A stretch of 64,000 nt of DNA from Candidatus Hydrogenedentota bacterium. GTDB lineage: Bacteria > Hydrogenedentota > Hydrogenedentia > Hydrogenedentales > JAEUWI01. A model generated the notes under the pieces. The model did no database searches, was not told the DNA's origin, and saw only the letters and a list, made by a program, of their open reading frames with translations. Within the stretch, counting starts at the first letter, position 1. Each line of letters begins with the position of its first letter. Positions 55,673 through 63,850 of this stretch are shown one piece after another. Both the position numbers and the translations under genes were made by a program. The stretch lies in the NCBI GenBank assembly GCA_016791475.1, contig JAEUWI010000009.1:1-64000 (forward strand), given 5' to 3'.

Positions 55673-56060
55673 GTACCTCGTCGTGGGAGCCCATGCACTG
55701 GCCGCCCACGGGCATATCCGGGCCACCAAAGACCTCGATGTATGGGTGCGTACTGATCCAGCCAACGCACGGCGTGTATTGAAGGCCCTGCGAAGTTTCG
55801 GCGCGCCGTTGCTCGACCTGAGCGAGTCCGACCTTTCAGAACCGGGCATCACATTTCAGATCGGCGTGGAACCGCTGCGCATTGATATACTGACTCGGAT
55901 CGATGGGGTGACATTTGACGAAGCTTGGGATGCTCGTGTGCTTGCCACATTCGCCGGAGTTCCCGTCACGGTGCTATCGAAAGCCTATTTGATTCAGAAC
56001 AAACGTGCATCGGGTAGAAAGCAGGACCTTGCGGATGTCGAGTGGCTGGAGAAAGCATAA
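55617..56060 (+). CDS. minimal nucleotidyltransferase-like protein
   Basis: A 147-residue protein of the nucleotidyltransferase superfamily (DUF6036/AbiEii-like): the N-terminal VVGAHALAAHG and RATKDLDVWV bear the GxH...DxD active site, then DILTRIDGVTFDEAW and a C-terminal SKAYLIQNKRASGRKQDLADV helix. Many such proteins are toxins or modify tRNA ends. The ATG at 55617 has a GGGGG site before it; a TTG one codon upstream is open too. It overlaps the small gene before it. Confidence 0.75.
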   Translation: MVNQDFSDLLSEFNAQSVEYLVVGAHALAAHGHIRATKDLDVWVRTDPANARRVLKALRSFGAPLLDLSESDLSEPGITFQIGVEPLRIDILTRIDGVTFDEAWDARVLATFAGVPVTVLSKAYLIQNKRASGRKQDLADVEWLEKA

Positions 56061-56151
56061 AGGACTCTGACCGTAGCGAGTGTATGGGTTTTCGAGTGTA
56101 CGAATTCAACTCAGTTTTCTGAGTAACGAAACTCATGTTGGAATTAACGAT

Positions 56152-56493
56152 ATGGCCGCAGAAGAGACGATCAAGGAGTTCAAATGCACCGAGAATCCGT
56201 TTCGTGACTTTGGCGTACGAAATCCGGACCAAGCCATGGCGAAATCCATGTTGGCTATGTACATTCAGGATGCCATCGAATCCAAAGGCATCAGCCAACG
56301 TGAGGCGGGCGAACTCATGGGCGTCGACCAGGCCAAGGTCTCCGCAATCATTCACGGCAAGCTCAAAGGCTTTACCATGGAGCGACTGTTGCGCTGCCTG
56401 AACGCTCTGGACCTCAACGTCGAAATCAAAGTCACGCACAAGCCCAGCCGCGCCAAGCAAGCCCACACTGTGGTAACGGGCATCGCGGGATGA
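56152..56493 (+). CDS. XRE/HTH_37-type antitoxin-like regulator
   Basis: A 113-residue DNA-binding protein with a helix-turn-helix of the XRE class (SQREAGELMGVDQAKVSAII) followed by HGKLKGFTMERLLRCLNALD, typical of HigA-like antitoxins of the HTH_37 group. Such genes normally follow a toxin gene, but the 91 bases before it hold no toxin, so it is an orphan or its toxin was lost. The stop overlaps the next gene start as ATGA, joining it to a HEAT-repeat gene. Confidence 0.75.
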   Translation: MAAEETIKEFKCTENPFRDFGVRNPDQAMAKSMLAMYIQDAIESKGISQREAGELMGVDQAKVSAIIHGKLKGFTMERLLRCLNALDLNVEIKVTHKPSRAKQAHTVVTGIAG

Positions 56494-57062
56494 GGTCCAT
56501 GCGGACGGCGATGCGTCTATTGGCACAGGGTTGTTCTTGGCGCATGCGACCGACCAGTGCCAAAGCCTCTCGCTCTCCGCTTGCCAATTGGCTCGCCCTC
56601 TACAACTCGGCGAACCCAGACGTCAGACTTCGCGCTGCCCAGGCGCTGGTCAAGCGTCCAGACACCCCCCTGCGGGTACTATTGGATACGTTGGACACAT
56701 TATCCCACAGGGGCCTTGGGGCCGACGTCTGCGAAGCACTACTATCGCGCCAAGATCCCGATTTGTACAAAGAAATGGTTGGACGGCTTGAATCCAACGA
56801 CCATTTCCTTCGCGAAACGGCATGTAAGGTGCTCGGTCGTTCTGGGAATCCGAGCATTTCGGCAAGGTTGCTGCCCATGCTTGACGACCCCCACGTCGCG
56901 GTCCGGCAAGCCGCCGGGCATGCCCTCGCCGCCCTTGCCGATCCCGCTTCAACCCCGGAAATAAGACGGCGGCTTGTGGCACATCAGAATGACAACATCA
57001 ACGTCGTAGTGGCCCTGCAAGCCGCTCTAAATGCCCTCGATAGTGAAACTGACAGCGTGTAG
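56490..57062 (+). CDS. HEAT-repeat protein coupled to the HTH gene
   Basis: A 190-residue protein with about four HEAT-type helical repeats (residues 30-185: PDVRLRAAQALVKRPDTP, HFLRETACKVLGRSGN, PHVAVRQAAGHALAALADP), each with the usual proline and aspartate turn. The first 25 residues are not conserved-looking and the true start may be further in, but the ATG at 56490 overlaps the HTH stop, which supports it. Short HEAT proteins act as protein-binding adaptors. It may partner the HTH protein. Confidence 0.65.
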   Translation: MRSMRTAMRLLAQGCSWRMRPTSAKASRSPLANWLALYNSANPDVRLRAAQALVKRPDTPLRVLLDTLDTLSHRGLGADVCEALLSRQDPDLYKEMVGRLESNDHFLRETACKVLGRSGNPSISARLLPMLDDPHVAVRQAAGHALAALADPASTPEIRRRLVAHQNDNINVVVALQAALNALDSETDSV

Positions 57063-57136
57063 TTGCTCAGTTGGTTACTGGCGTAGCGATGGGACGTCGC
57101 CAGTTGCCGCGGCCAGTCATATTCGAACGGACCCCC

Positions 57137-57214
57137 TTCCGTGTATTTCCGTGCCCTTCCGTGGTCAACTCTTATCCTCGACCGCAGGAAGAAGGTACGG
57201 AAATTCGCGGAAAC
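57137..57214. repeat. inverted pair of CCGTG-type repeats
   Basis: The left copy (57137-57164) repeats TTCCGTG three times; the right copy (57187-57214) carries the complement type GGAA in similar spacing (TACGGAAATTCGCGGAA). The pair lies just before the GH36 gene, like the boundary elements at 59341-61912 but with another word. Confidence 0.45.
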
Positions 57215-57326
57215 GCTATTGAAGCAGACTGTCATACGCCAAAGATGCTACTCTTTGTGCAATGTGCGTTTTTTCGCGGCAAATTCCGATAACACCGCGC
57301 ACCATATCACCCTTTGGAGCCTTCCC

Positions 57327-59330
57327 ATGTTTCGAGACCTCTTTCACCTCGTCGCGACGCTCTGCATGGTAGCCAGTTCGTCCCACGCAACGGATCTGAA
57401 TGACTTCCCTGGCAAGAGTACCGCCCCCTTCTCCGTGACTTACGGCGGCGAAACCCACGCCGGCACCTTCCCCGACACCTGGGTTGTTGCTCACAAAGCC
57501 AACGCGGATCTCCCGGCCGACCGCCAGCAGCGAAGCACCCAGTGGACCGACCCTGCGACGGGCCTGGAAGTGCGCCTTGAGATCACGCGCTATACCGACT
57601 TCGACGCCATCGAGTGGGTGCTCCACCTCACCAACCACGGCAGCGCGGACACGCCCATCCTCGAAAACATCCACGTGGCCGATTTTGCCTGGAAGGACGC
57701 CGGGGCCGCCCCCATCACCCTCCACCACGCCGAGGGCAGCCACGCCATCATCACGGACTTCCAGCCGAAGTCCACGCCCCTGGAATCCGGTACGCCCGCC
57801 GTCTTCACGCCCTTCGGCGGACGCTCCTCGGACGGCGTTCTGCCCTTCTTCAACCTCGCCGGGCCCGACGGCGGACTGATGGTCGCCATTGGCTGGACGG
57901 GACAATGGACAGCGTCATTCAACCGCACCGACGCGGGCGTCCAGATTCAGGCGGGCTTCGAGCAGGCCCATTTCAAGCTCCTTCCGGGCGAATCGGTGCG
58001 CACGCCGTCCGTCCTCCTCATGCCCTGGACCGGCACGGACCGTATGGTGGGCCAGAACAAATTCCGCAGGCTCCTCCTGGAGCACATCGTGCCCCAATAC
58101 GACGGCGCGCCTGCCGCACCCCTGTTGGCCGCGTCGCCCCACGCCGTCATCCCCTTCGAAGGCACGACCGAGGCGAATTGTGTCGAGGCCATCCGCAACA
58201 TCGCGGCGCAGAAGCTTCCCGTGGACCACTTCTGGATCGACGCGGGCTGGTTCGTGTCCCCGCAGAAAAACTGGGCCCGGGGCGTGGGGAACTTCACCCC
58301 CGATCCCGAGCGCTTCCCCAATGGGATGAAGCCCGTGGCCGACGCGGCCCACGAGGCGGGTCTGAAGTTCCTCCTCTGGTTCGAGCCGGAGCGCGTCATG
58401 ACCGACACCTTCCTCTTCAACGAGCACCACGATTGGCTCATCCAGCCGCCCAGCGACTTCCCCGCCGATCTGATGTATCAGTACAACGACAAATTCCACC
58501 TCCTCGACCTCGGCAGGCCCGATGCCGCGAAATGGGTCACGAAGACCGTCTCCGACGCCATCACCGAGGTCGGCATCGACGCCTACCGCAACGATTTCAA
58601 CATGTACCCCTCCTACTACTGGCGCGCCAACGAAGCGCCCGATCGCCAGGGCATCAACGAGATCAAGTACGTGACCGCCCTCTATCAATACTTCGACACC
58701 CTCCGCGCGCAGCACCCCCAGCTCCTCCTCGACACCTGCGCCAGCGGCGGACGGCGCATCGACCTGGAAATGCTCAAGCGCGCCCTCATCCTCACCCGCT
58801 CCGACTACCTCTGGGACCCGACCGGCCAGCAATGCCACACCTACGGCCTCGCCCAATGGCTCCCCATCACCGGCATCGGCGCCGCCAGCACCGGCCCATA
58901 CGAATGCCGCTCCGGCTACGGGTCCCACTTCACCTTCGCCGTGGACTATTTCTCCAAAGACCCGGCCGTATGGGACGCCGCCCGCAAGGCCCTGGAAGAG
59001 TGCAAGGCCATCGCCCCCCTCTCGCGCAAGGACTTCTACCCTCTCACGCCGTACACGACGCAAAACGACGCTTGGATGGCTTGGCAATATCATGACCCGG
59101 AAAGAGACCAAGGGGCCGTGCAGGCCTTCCGACGGCAGGATTGCAAGGAGGGTACACTGACTTGTACGCTGCACGGATTGACGCCTGGGACGGAGTACAA
59201 ATTGGCCAACGCGGACTCCGGGGACGTGACGCGCATCACCGCAAATGAGAGCGGCAACGCCGATATCAGCATTACCTTAGCCACCGCACCAGTCGCCGGA
59301 ATACTCACCTATGAGGCTGTAAGCAATTAG
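57327..59330 (+). CDS. secreted GH36 alpha-galactosidase
   Basis: A 667-residue exported glycoside hydrolase. After a signal peptide comes a beta-supersandwich N-terminal domain (to about residue 270), then the TIM barrel: VDHFWIDAGWF, the LLWFEPERV strand, the nucleophile Asp423 in YRNDFN, and the acid/base Asp479 in CASGGRRID. A short beta-sandwich ends the protein. It should release terminal alpha-galactose from oligosaccharides outside the cytoplasm. The ATG at 57327 (GGAG site) starts the signal; the longer frame to 57141 crosses the repeats and is not used. Confidence 0.92.
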   Translation: MFRDLFHLVATLCMVASSSHATDLNDFPGKSTAPFSVTYGGETHAGTFPDTWVVAHKANADLPADRQQRSTQWTDPATGLEVRLEITRYTDFDAIEWVLHLTNHGSADTPILENIHVADFAWKDAGAAPITLHHAEGSHAIITDFQPKSTPLESGTPAVFTPFGGRSSDGVLPFFNLAGPDGGLMVAIGWTGQWTASFNRTDAGVQIQAGFEQAHFKLLPGESVRTPSVLLMPWTGTDRMVGQNKFRRLLLEHIVPQYDGAPAAPLLAASPHAVIPFEGTTEANCVEAIRNIAAQKLPVDHFWIDAGWFVSPQKNWARGVGNFTPDPERFPNGMKPVADAAHEAGLKFLLWFEPERVMTDTFLFNEHHDWLIQPPSDFPADLMYQYNDKFHLLDLGRPDAAKWVTKTVSDAITEVGIDAYRNDFNMYPSYYWRANEAPDRQGINEIKYVTALYQYFDTLRAQHPQLLLDTCASGGRRIDLEMLKRALILTRSDYLWDPTGQQCHTYGLAQWLPITGIGAASTGPYECRSGYGSHFTFAVDYFSKDPAVWDAARKALEECKAIAPLSRKDFYPLTPYTTQNDAWMAWQYHDPERDQGAVQAFRRQDCKEGTLTCTLHGLTPGTEYKLANADSGDVTRITANESGNADISITLATAPVAGILTYEAVSN

Positions 59331-59340
59331 CGCTCTTCCC

Positions 59341-59405
59341 TTTTGCGATAGCGTCATGGCGTGAACTCCAGAAGTTCGGGCACGCAAAGACGCAGAGGCG
59401 CAAAG
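59341..59405. repeat. boundary repeat pair P0
   Basis: A degenerate minus-type copy (59341-59364, TTTTGCGATAGCG...GGCGTGA) faces a clear plus-type copy (59381-59405, CACGCAAAGACGCAGAGGCG...) across a 16-base spacer. It is the leftmost of four such pairs and lies 29 bases from the stop of the 500-residue gene. Confidence 0.5.
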
Positions 59406-59434
59406 AGCTACAGACGATGCTACGCGTTAGTCAT

Positions 59435-60937
59435 TCAATCGCCGTACACCATGAACTCGTCCGCCAACGCCATAAAAGAATCCGGCTCCTGATGGAATTC
59501 CAACCATCGGCGCATCAACGCAACCACCTGAATCATCCTGTGGCAGTAAGCGTGCCCCATCGGCTTGCCACTCTCCCGATCGAAAGTAACCAGAAAAATT
59601 GACGGCTCTTTGTCTTTTGCGAACATGAGAGTGCATGTCCTTCCTCCTTCCACCGCGCGTGCAAATGCCACATCACGCGCCTCCCCCTGAAGCACGCCGA
59701 GAGCACTGCCCTGCTCCGTAAGGATGTAATTCGCGGGTTCGATGAGCGCGTGCACCAGCTCCCCATAGACGCCCGATTCCCAGACATTCGCAAGGTATCG
59801 TTTCAGGAACTGGAAGACCACACCGGCATCGCCCTCGACCTCACAAGTGCTGCAGTGTCTATCGTGCCCGGCACTGTATCCCAACGGTTTTGGGTACGCC
59901 GATCTGTCTGCCCACACCCAGGGCATGCCCGCCGTCGCATAGGGATACTCGGAGCAACGACTGAAAGCGAGTCTGCCCATGCTCGTGAACGTAAAGAAAC
60001 GGCGCGTGACCGGATCCGCCCCAAGTAGCTCCAAGAGTGGCAGGTAACATGCCATATATTGGCTCTCGCAGGACTTTCGGTCTTCTCGCGCCCAATGGAT
60101 CTCGCGATTCCAGTGCCAACCAGCGTAGTCACCGCGCTCGAAAAAGTCCGCGTAAGGATGAATCGTCAATTGAGGGACTGCCGACCCAATTCCCGTTACG
60201 GACGCTTCTTCCACGATCCACACTTGCGCTGCTTTAGCGATTTCAGGGAATGAGGCCGCCTTCACGCTTCCGACGACTGTATTCCTCAGCTCTACGGTGC
60301 AGCGAAAACATCTGTCCTCCGGCATTCGCGAAGCATCGATTCTAAGCAAACGCCCCGTGCCCTCAATGCGAACCTCGCCGCCGTCCCCAAACTTACCCGG
60401 TTCAATCTCGATTCGCATTGAAATACCGTGTAGTGCGCAATAGCTGGTGACGTAACCTACGAGCTCTAATAATGCGCGTTTTCGTATATCGACACAAGGA
60501 AACGCCTCGTAGAGATCATCCTTCGTTGCGACATCAAGCACCCAACGCCGAATACAGGCCACGACGGCTTTCGAGGTGTAGAATCGCCCCTCGGGATCGC
60601 GTTCGGAAGTCCTCTCCTCGCAGGCCCTGTCGCTCACATCACGAAAGACGATAAGAAATTCCGCGCCCGGATACTTCCTTGAAATATCACGGAAGCTAAA
60701 ACGACTGGCCTCACGTTTTCGCATACGCTTTACACGCCGTAGACCATCCGCTACATAATTGAAGCAATTGATGTGGCAGGTGCGTGCGCCCGCCGATGCG
60801 TCGATGTGCCAATGCACGCCGAAGCCCGAAATGGAGAGGGACACCGCAGGCTCAGCGCCACTTAGCGACTTCGTCAGATGGTGCAGCATATCCTTCGCAA
60901 GGTCTTCTTCAATAAATCGACTCTTCTCGCCCATCAT
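59435..60937 (-). CDS. uncharacterised 500-residue protein
   Basis: A long, well-behaved frame with no family I recognise. The protein is soluble, with no signal peptide. The N-terminal part (residues 1-190) is rich in conserved-looking H, C and R (GVHWHIDASAGARTCHINC, then a basic RRVKRMRKREASR), the middle holds many aromatic residues (HWNREIHWARED), and the C-terminal third has HDRHCSTCEVEGD, which could bind a metal or be a zinc knuckle. Codon use is less GC-biased than in neighbours, as expected of an acquired gene. It is the largest gene of the repeat-bounded set at 59341-61912. Confidence 0.6.
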   Translation of the reverse strand: MMGEKSRFIEEDLAKDMLHHLTKSLSGAEPAVSLSISGFGVHWHIDASAGARTCHINCFNYVADGLRRVKRMRKREASRFSFRDISRKYPGAEFLIVFRDVSDRACEERTSERDPEGRFYTSKAVVACIRRWVLDVATKDDLYEAFPCVDIRKRALLELVGYVTSYCALHGISMRIEIEPGKFGDGGEVRIEGTGRLLRIDASRMPEDRCFRCTVELRNTVVGSVKAASFPEIAKAAQVWIVEEASVTGIGSAVPQLTIHPYADFFERGDYAGWHWNREIHWAREDRKSCESQYMACYLPLLELLGADPVTRRFFTFTSMGRLAFSRCSEYPYATAGMPWVWADRSAYPKPLGYSAGHDRHCSTCEVEGDAGVVFQFLKRYLANVWESGVYGELVHALIEPANYILTEQGSALGVLQGEARDVAFARAVEGGRTCTLMFAKDKEPSIFLVTFDRESGKPMGHAYCHRMIQVVALMRRWLEFHQEPDSFMALADEFMVYGD

Positions 60938-61033
60938 CTGCCTTCCGGTGAAAAACTCTCAATTTGCCCGCACCAGATTCCGATCCAGTGTATTCCTCCT
61001 CAACTCCTACACTCAACTCCATTGCTCCCCTCC

Positions 61034-61107
61034 TTTGCGCCTTAGCGCCTTTGCGCCTTTGCGTGAGACCAAATAGATCCGTCACGCAAAGACGCAGTGG
61101 CGCAAAG
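61034..61107. repeat. boundary repeat pair P1
   Basis: A minus-type copy (61034-61066, TTTGCGCCTTAGCGCCTTTG...CGTGA) faces a plus-type copy (61082-61107, TCACGCAAAGACGC...) across 15 bases, so the RNA could form a long hairpin. It separates the 500-residue gene from the GxxExxY gene. Confidence 0.8.
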
Positions 61108-61111
61108 ATTC

Positions 61112-61495
61112 TTACTCCTCCAGCCCGTTCACAATCCGCCAGATGCCGTCTTTCATCAATGCGGCGCCAAAATTGAGCAACAACCCCAGTCGCTTGTCCA
61201 TCAGCCGAATATAGGTGAGTGTTTGTTTCTTGTGTACTGGAGCTACGCTCTCCACCGATTTCAATTCGAGCACCACCTTATCCTCCACCACCACGTCCGC
61301 CCGAAATCCCTCCTCAAAATGGAGTCCGTCATAAACCACCGGCACGGCCACCTGCCGCTCCACCTTCAGTCCCCGCTTGCGCAATTCGTGGCACAACACC
61401 GTTTCATATACCGACTCCAGCAGCCCAGGCCCCAGCGCCACATGCACCGTGTATGCCGCATCCACCACGTGCTTCGAAATCTCGTTCTCAGTCAT
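61112..61495 (-). CDS. GxxExxY family protein
   Basis: A 127-residue protein with the family motif GPGLLESVY at residues 22-30 and a nuclease-like core: FRADVVVEDKVVLELKSVE, where D, E and K match a PD-(D/E)xK-like pattern, and QTLTYIRLMDKRLGLLLNFGA, typical of the family. It has no known function; members turn up in repeat-rich and mobile regions. The ATG at 61495 gives the standard N-terminus. Its stop lies 4 bases from boundary pair P1. Confidence 0.85.
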   Translation of the reverse strand: MTENEISKHVVDAAYTVHVALGPGLLESVYETVLCHELRKRGLKVERQVAVPVVYDGLHFEEGFRADVVVEDKVVLELKSVESVAPVHKKQTLTYIRLMDKRLGLLLNFGAALMKDGIWRIVNGLEE

Positions 61496-61555
61496 TGCGC
61501 TGCTCCTCTGCCGCCCGGTTGGGGGCAATGTTGAAAACCACCACGCACGAAGCGC

Positions 61556-61620
61556 CCCTGCGCGTTTGCGTGACTGGATGAAACAAAAATAATCTCACGC
61601 AAAGGCGCTAGGGCGCAAAG
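61556..61620. repeat. boundary repeat pair P2
   Basis: A short minus-type copy (about 61556-61573, CTGCGCGTTTGCGTGA) faces a plus-type copy (61596-61620, CACGCAAAGGCGCTAGGGCG...). The pair separates the GxxExxY gene from the 79-residue frame. Confidence 0.7.
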
Positions 61621-61834
61621 GAAAAATTCGCACGGGCACTTCTGAACCCAGTCCCCTCAGTGAGTTCCATAGCAGGGGTAAACCGCTCGCCGAGTCACCG
61701 CAATTGATCACCGTCATCGAGCAGACTTCAGGACCCAATACGATCTCAACTTTGTCAGCGACCAACTCAAACCGATGCCGTCTAAAGCTTAGCCACGCTT
61801 GACCGTGGCCACTTTGAAAGCCGCCAATTGCCAT
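61595..61834 (-). CDS. short frame bounded by repeats, doubtful gene
   Basis: A 79-codon frame between boundary pairs P2 and P3. Its last residues (RIFPLRPSAFA) and its stop codon come from the P2 repeat itself, so the end may be a by-product of insertion. The N-terminal part is ordinary-looking but matches nothing I know, and no strong ribosome site precedes it. It could be a gene fragment. It is listed because its layout matches its neighbours. Confidence 0.3.
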   Translation of the reverse strand: MAIGGFQSGHGQAWLSFRRHRFELVADKVEIVLGPEVCSMTVINCGDSASGLPLLWNSLRGLGSEVPVRIFPLRPSAFA

Positions 61835-61857
61835 AGCCCCTTCTCTTCCTTCCCCTC

Positions 61858-61912
61858 TTTGCGCCTTAGCGGCTTTGCGTGAGAATGTTTCTGTTGAACG
61901 CTAAGGCGCAAA
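61858..61912. repeat. boundary repeat pair P3
   Basis: TTTGCGCCTTAGCG (61858-61871) is the exact reverse complement of 61899-61912; the left copy continues as GCTTTGCGTGA. It is the rightmost of the four pairs. Confidence 0.8.
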
Positions 61913-62005
61913 TAAGGATTCTTGCCTCCCGTCGCCCCCCTGTGCCACCATTAACCCCAGTCCGGGGGGGAACCGGACACCCCTCCCCCGGGAAAGGAGG
62001 CCGCC

Positions 62006-63565
62006 ATGCGCGCCATGTCTTTCTTGTGCTTTTTCATGCTCGTCAGTACGTCCCTCTTCGCCGATCCCACCCAGGACGCCGAGCGCAATGGCGAGCAGGC
62101 GCGCAAAGCTTTTCTCGCCTGCTCCCGCTTTGTGGAGGGTTGGCTGCAGCACGCAGACCCCGCTTCTGGCCTGATTCCCCGCAACCTCACGCAGGATTTC
62201 TACTGGAACGCGAAGGACGCGGCGGCGGACAACTATCCTTTCATGGTCCTCTCGACATGGTTCACCAACCGCGCCGTATTCGACGGACCCATGCACGCCA
62301 TCCTGGCGACGGAGCAGCGCGTGGCGAATCGCGTGGGCGTATTGCCCGATGATTTCCTCTTCGCCACCCAGGCTTTTCGCACGGACACGCCCGACGTGGC
62401 CGCCATCATCTTCGGCGCGAGCGAGTATGTGAAGGACGGCCTCCTGCCGCTCAACGAACTCCTCGGGCCGAGTCCCTGGACGGACCGCATGCTGGGCCTG
62501 CTGGACGGCATCTGGGAACACGCCACGATCGACTCCGAAGTGGGCAAGCTGCCCTCTACCTCACACGAAGTGAGCGGCGATCTCATGCAGGGCTATTCGC
62601 GCGCCTATTGGATGACGGGCAACTCGGCCTATCGCGACCACGCCTTTCAACTTGCGGCCTATTTCTTCGAATACCACTCGCCCGTGGATGCCCCCGAGCT
62701 GCGCCTGGACGATCACGGTTGCGAGGTCATCAGCGGCCTCTCGGAAGCCTACTACATCGCCGCGCAGCAGGATCCCGAGCGCCACGCGCGGTGGAAGCCC
62801 GCCATGCACCGAATCCTCGATCGCATCCTCGACGTCGGCCGCGATGAGAACGGCCTGCTTTACAACAAGATCGATCCCCGCGACGGCAAGATCCTCGACC
62901 AGGACCGGACGGATAACTGGGGCTACAACTACAACGCCTTTCTCGTGGTGGACCAGATCGATAACGTGCCGCGTTATCGCGAGGCGGTGGCCTTCGCGCT
63001 GCGGAATCTCATGGCGAACAAGGACTTTCCCTGGGAGGGCGACATCGCTGATGGCATCGCCGACTCCCTGGAAGGCGGGATCAACCTCATGAACCGCCTT
63101 CCCGACCCCGCCGCCGCCGAATGGGCCGATTACATGGCCACGCGCCTCCTCGCCAAGCAGCGTGACACGGGCGTCGTCGCAGGGTGGCACGGTGATGGCA
63201 ATTTTGCGCGGACGGCCCTCATGTGGGCGCTGTGGAAAACCCAGGGCTGCTACCTCGAACCCTGGCGCAACGATCTGCGCATCGGCGCCGTGCCCGACGG
63301 AGCGGGCGGCCTCCAGATCGCCGTCTCCGCCGACTGGCCCTGGTCCGGCAAGATCCGCTTCGACGTGCCGCGACACGCGGAGTACTTCAAGATGCCCACG
63401 GACTACCCCCGCCTCAACCAGTTCCCCGAATGGTTCACCGTAAAGGAGGAGGAATCGTTCACCGTGGACGGCAACGCCATGTCCGGTGAAGCTCTCCGCG
63501 CCGGGCTGCCGGTACAGGTGGACGGCAAGACCGTGGCGCACCTGGCGCTACGTCGCGCGCCCTGA
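62006..63565 (+). CDS. secreted helical-barrel protein, possible glycan-active enzyme
   Basis: A 519-residue exported protein. A signal peptide (1-19, ending LFA) is followed by about 400 residues of paired helices with aromatic- and acid-rich turns (NYPFMVLSTWFTNRAV, HEVSGDLMQGYSRAYW, DDHGCEVISGLSEAYY, DNWGYNYNAFL), a pattern of alpha/alpha-barrel glycoside hydrolases and lyases, then a beta-rich tail. The exact family is uncertain. The ATG at 62006 has a perfect GGAGG site 5 bases before it. It lies just beyond the repeat-bounded genes. Confidence 0.65.
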   Translation: MRAMSFLCFFMLVSTSLFADPTQDAERNGEQARKAFLACSRFVEGWLQHADPASGLIPRNLTQDFYWNAKDAAADNYPFMVLSTWFTNRAVFDGPMHAILATEQRVANRVGVLPDDFLFATQAFRTDTPDVAAIIFGASEYVKDGLLPLNELLGPSPWTDRMLGLLDGIWEHATIDSEVGKLPSTSHEVSGDLMQGYSRAYWMTGNSAYRDHAFQLAAYFFEYHSPVDAPELRLDDHGCEVISGLSEAYYIAAQQDPERHARWKPAMHRILDRILDVGRDENGLLYNKIDPRDGKILDQDRTDNWGYNYNAFLVVDQIDNVPRYREAVAFALRNLMANKDFPWEGDIADGIADSLEGGINLMNRLPDPAAAEWADYMATRLLAKQRDTGVVAGWHGDGNFARTALMWALWKTQGCYLEPWRNDLRIGAVPDGAGGLQIAVSADWPWSGKIRFDVPRHAEYFKMPTDYPRLNQFPEWFTVKEEESFTVDGNAMSGEALRAGLPVQVDGKTVAHLALRRAP

Positions 63566-63850
63566 GTGGACCGTTGTCTTTGGGCCTGACGGAGGAAGAA
63601 CTGGCGCACGTATTCCAGCAGCTTCCCGGTTCAATGGGCTTATGGAAGTTCGCCGCGCCGGGGTTGCGCACACGAGAGCGATCACGTCTCCGGTGTAGCC
63701 GGAAATGCACTCAACCCGGCGCCGACCAGTCCGCAGCGGGCCAATGGCTGATGGCGACGTGATGTGCATCCCGACCGTAAAGCGATCCAGATACGCGATT
63801 GCATAATCACCATCGCAACTCTTCCCTCTCTCACCCTTCCCGCATCCCGC

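Noticed and set aside
59341-61912. A classical integron
   Set aside because: No integrase gene or attI is in the window and I cannot show attC-type core sites; only the cassette-like layout is claimed.
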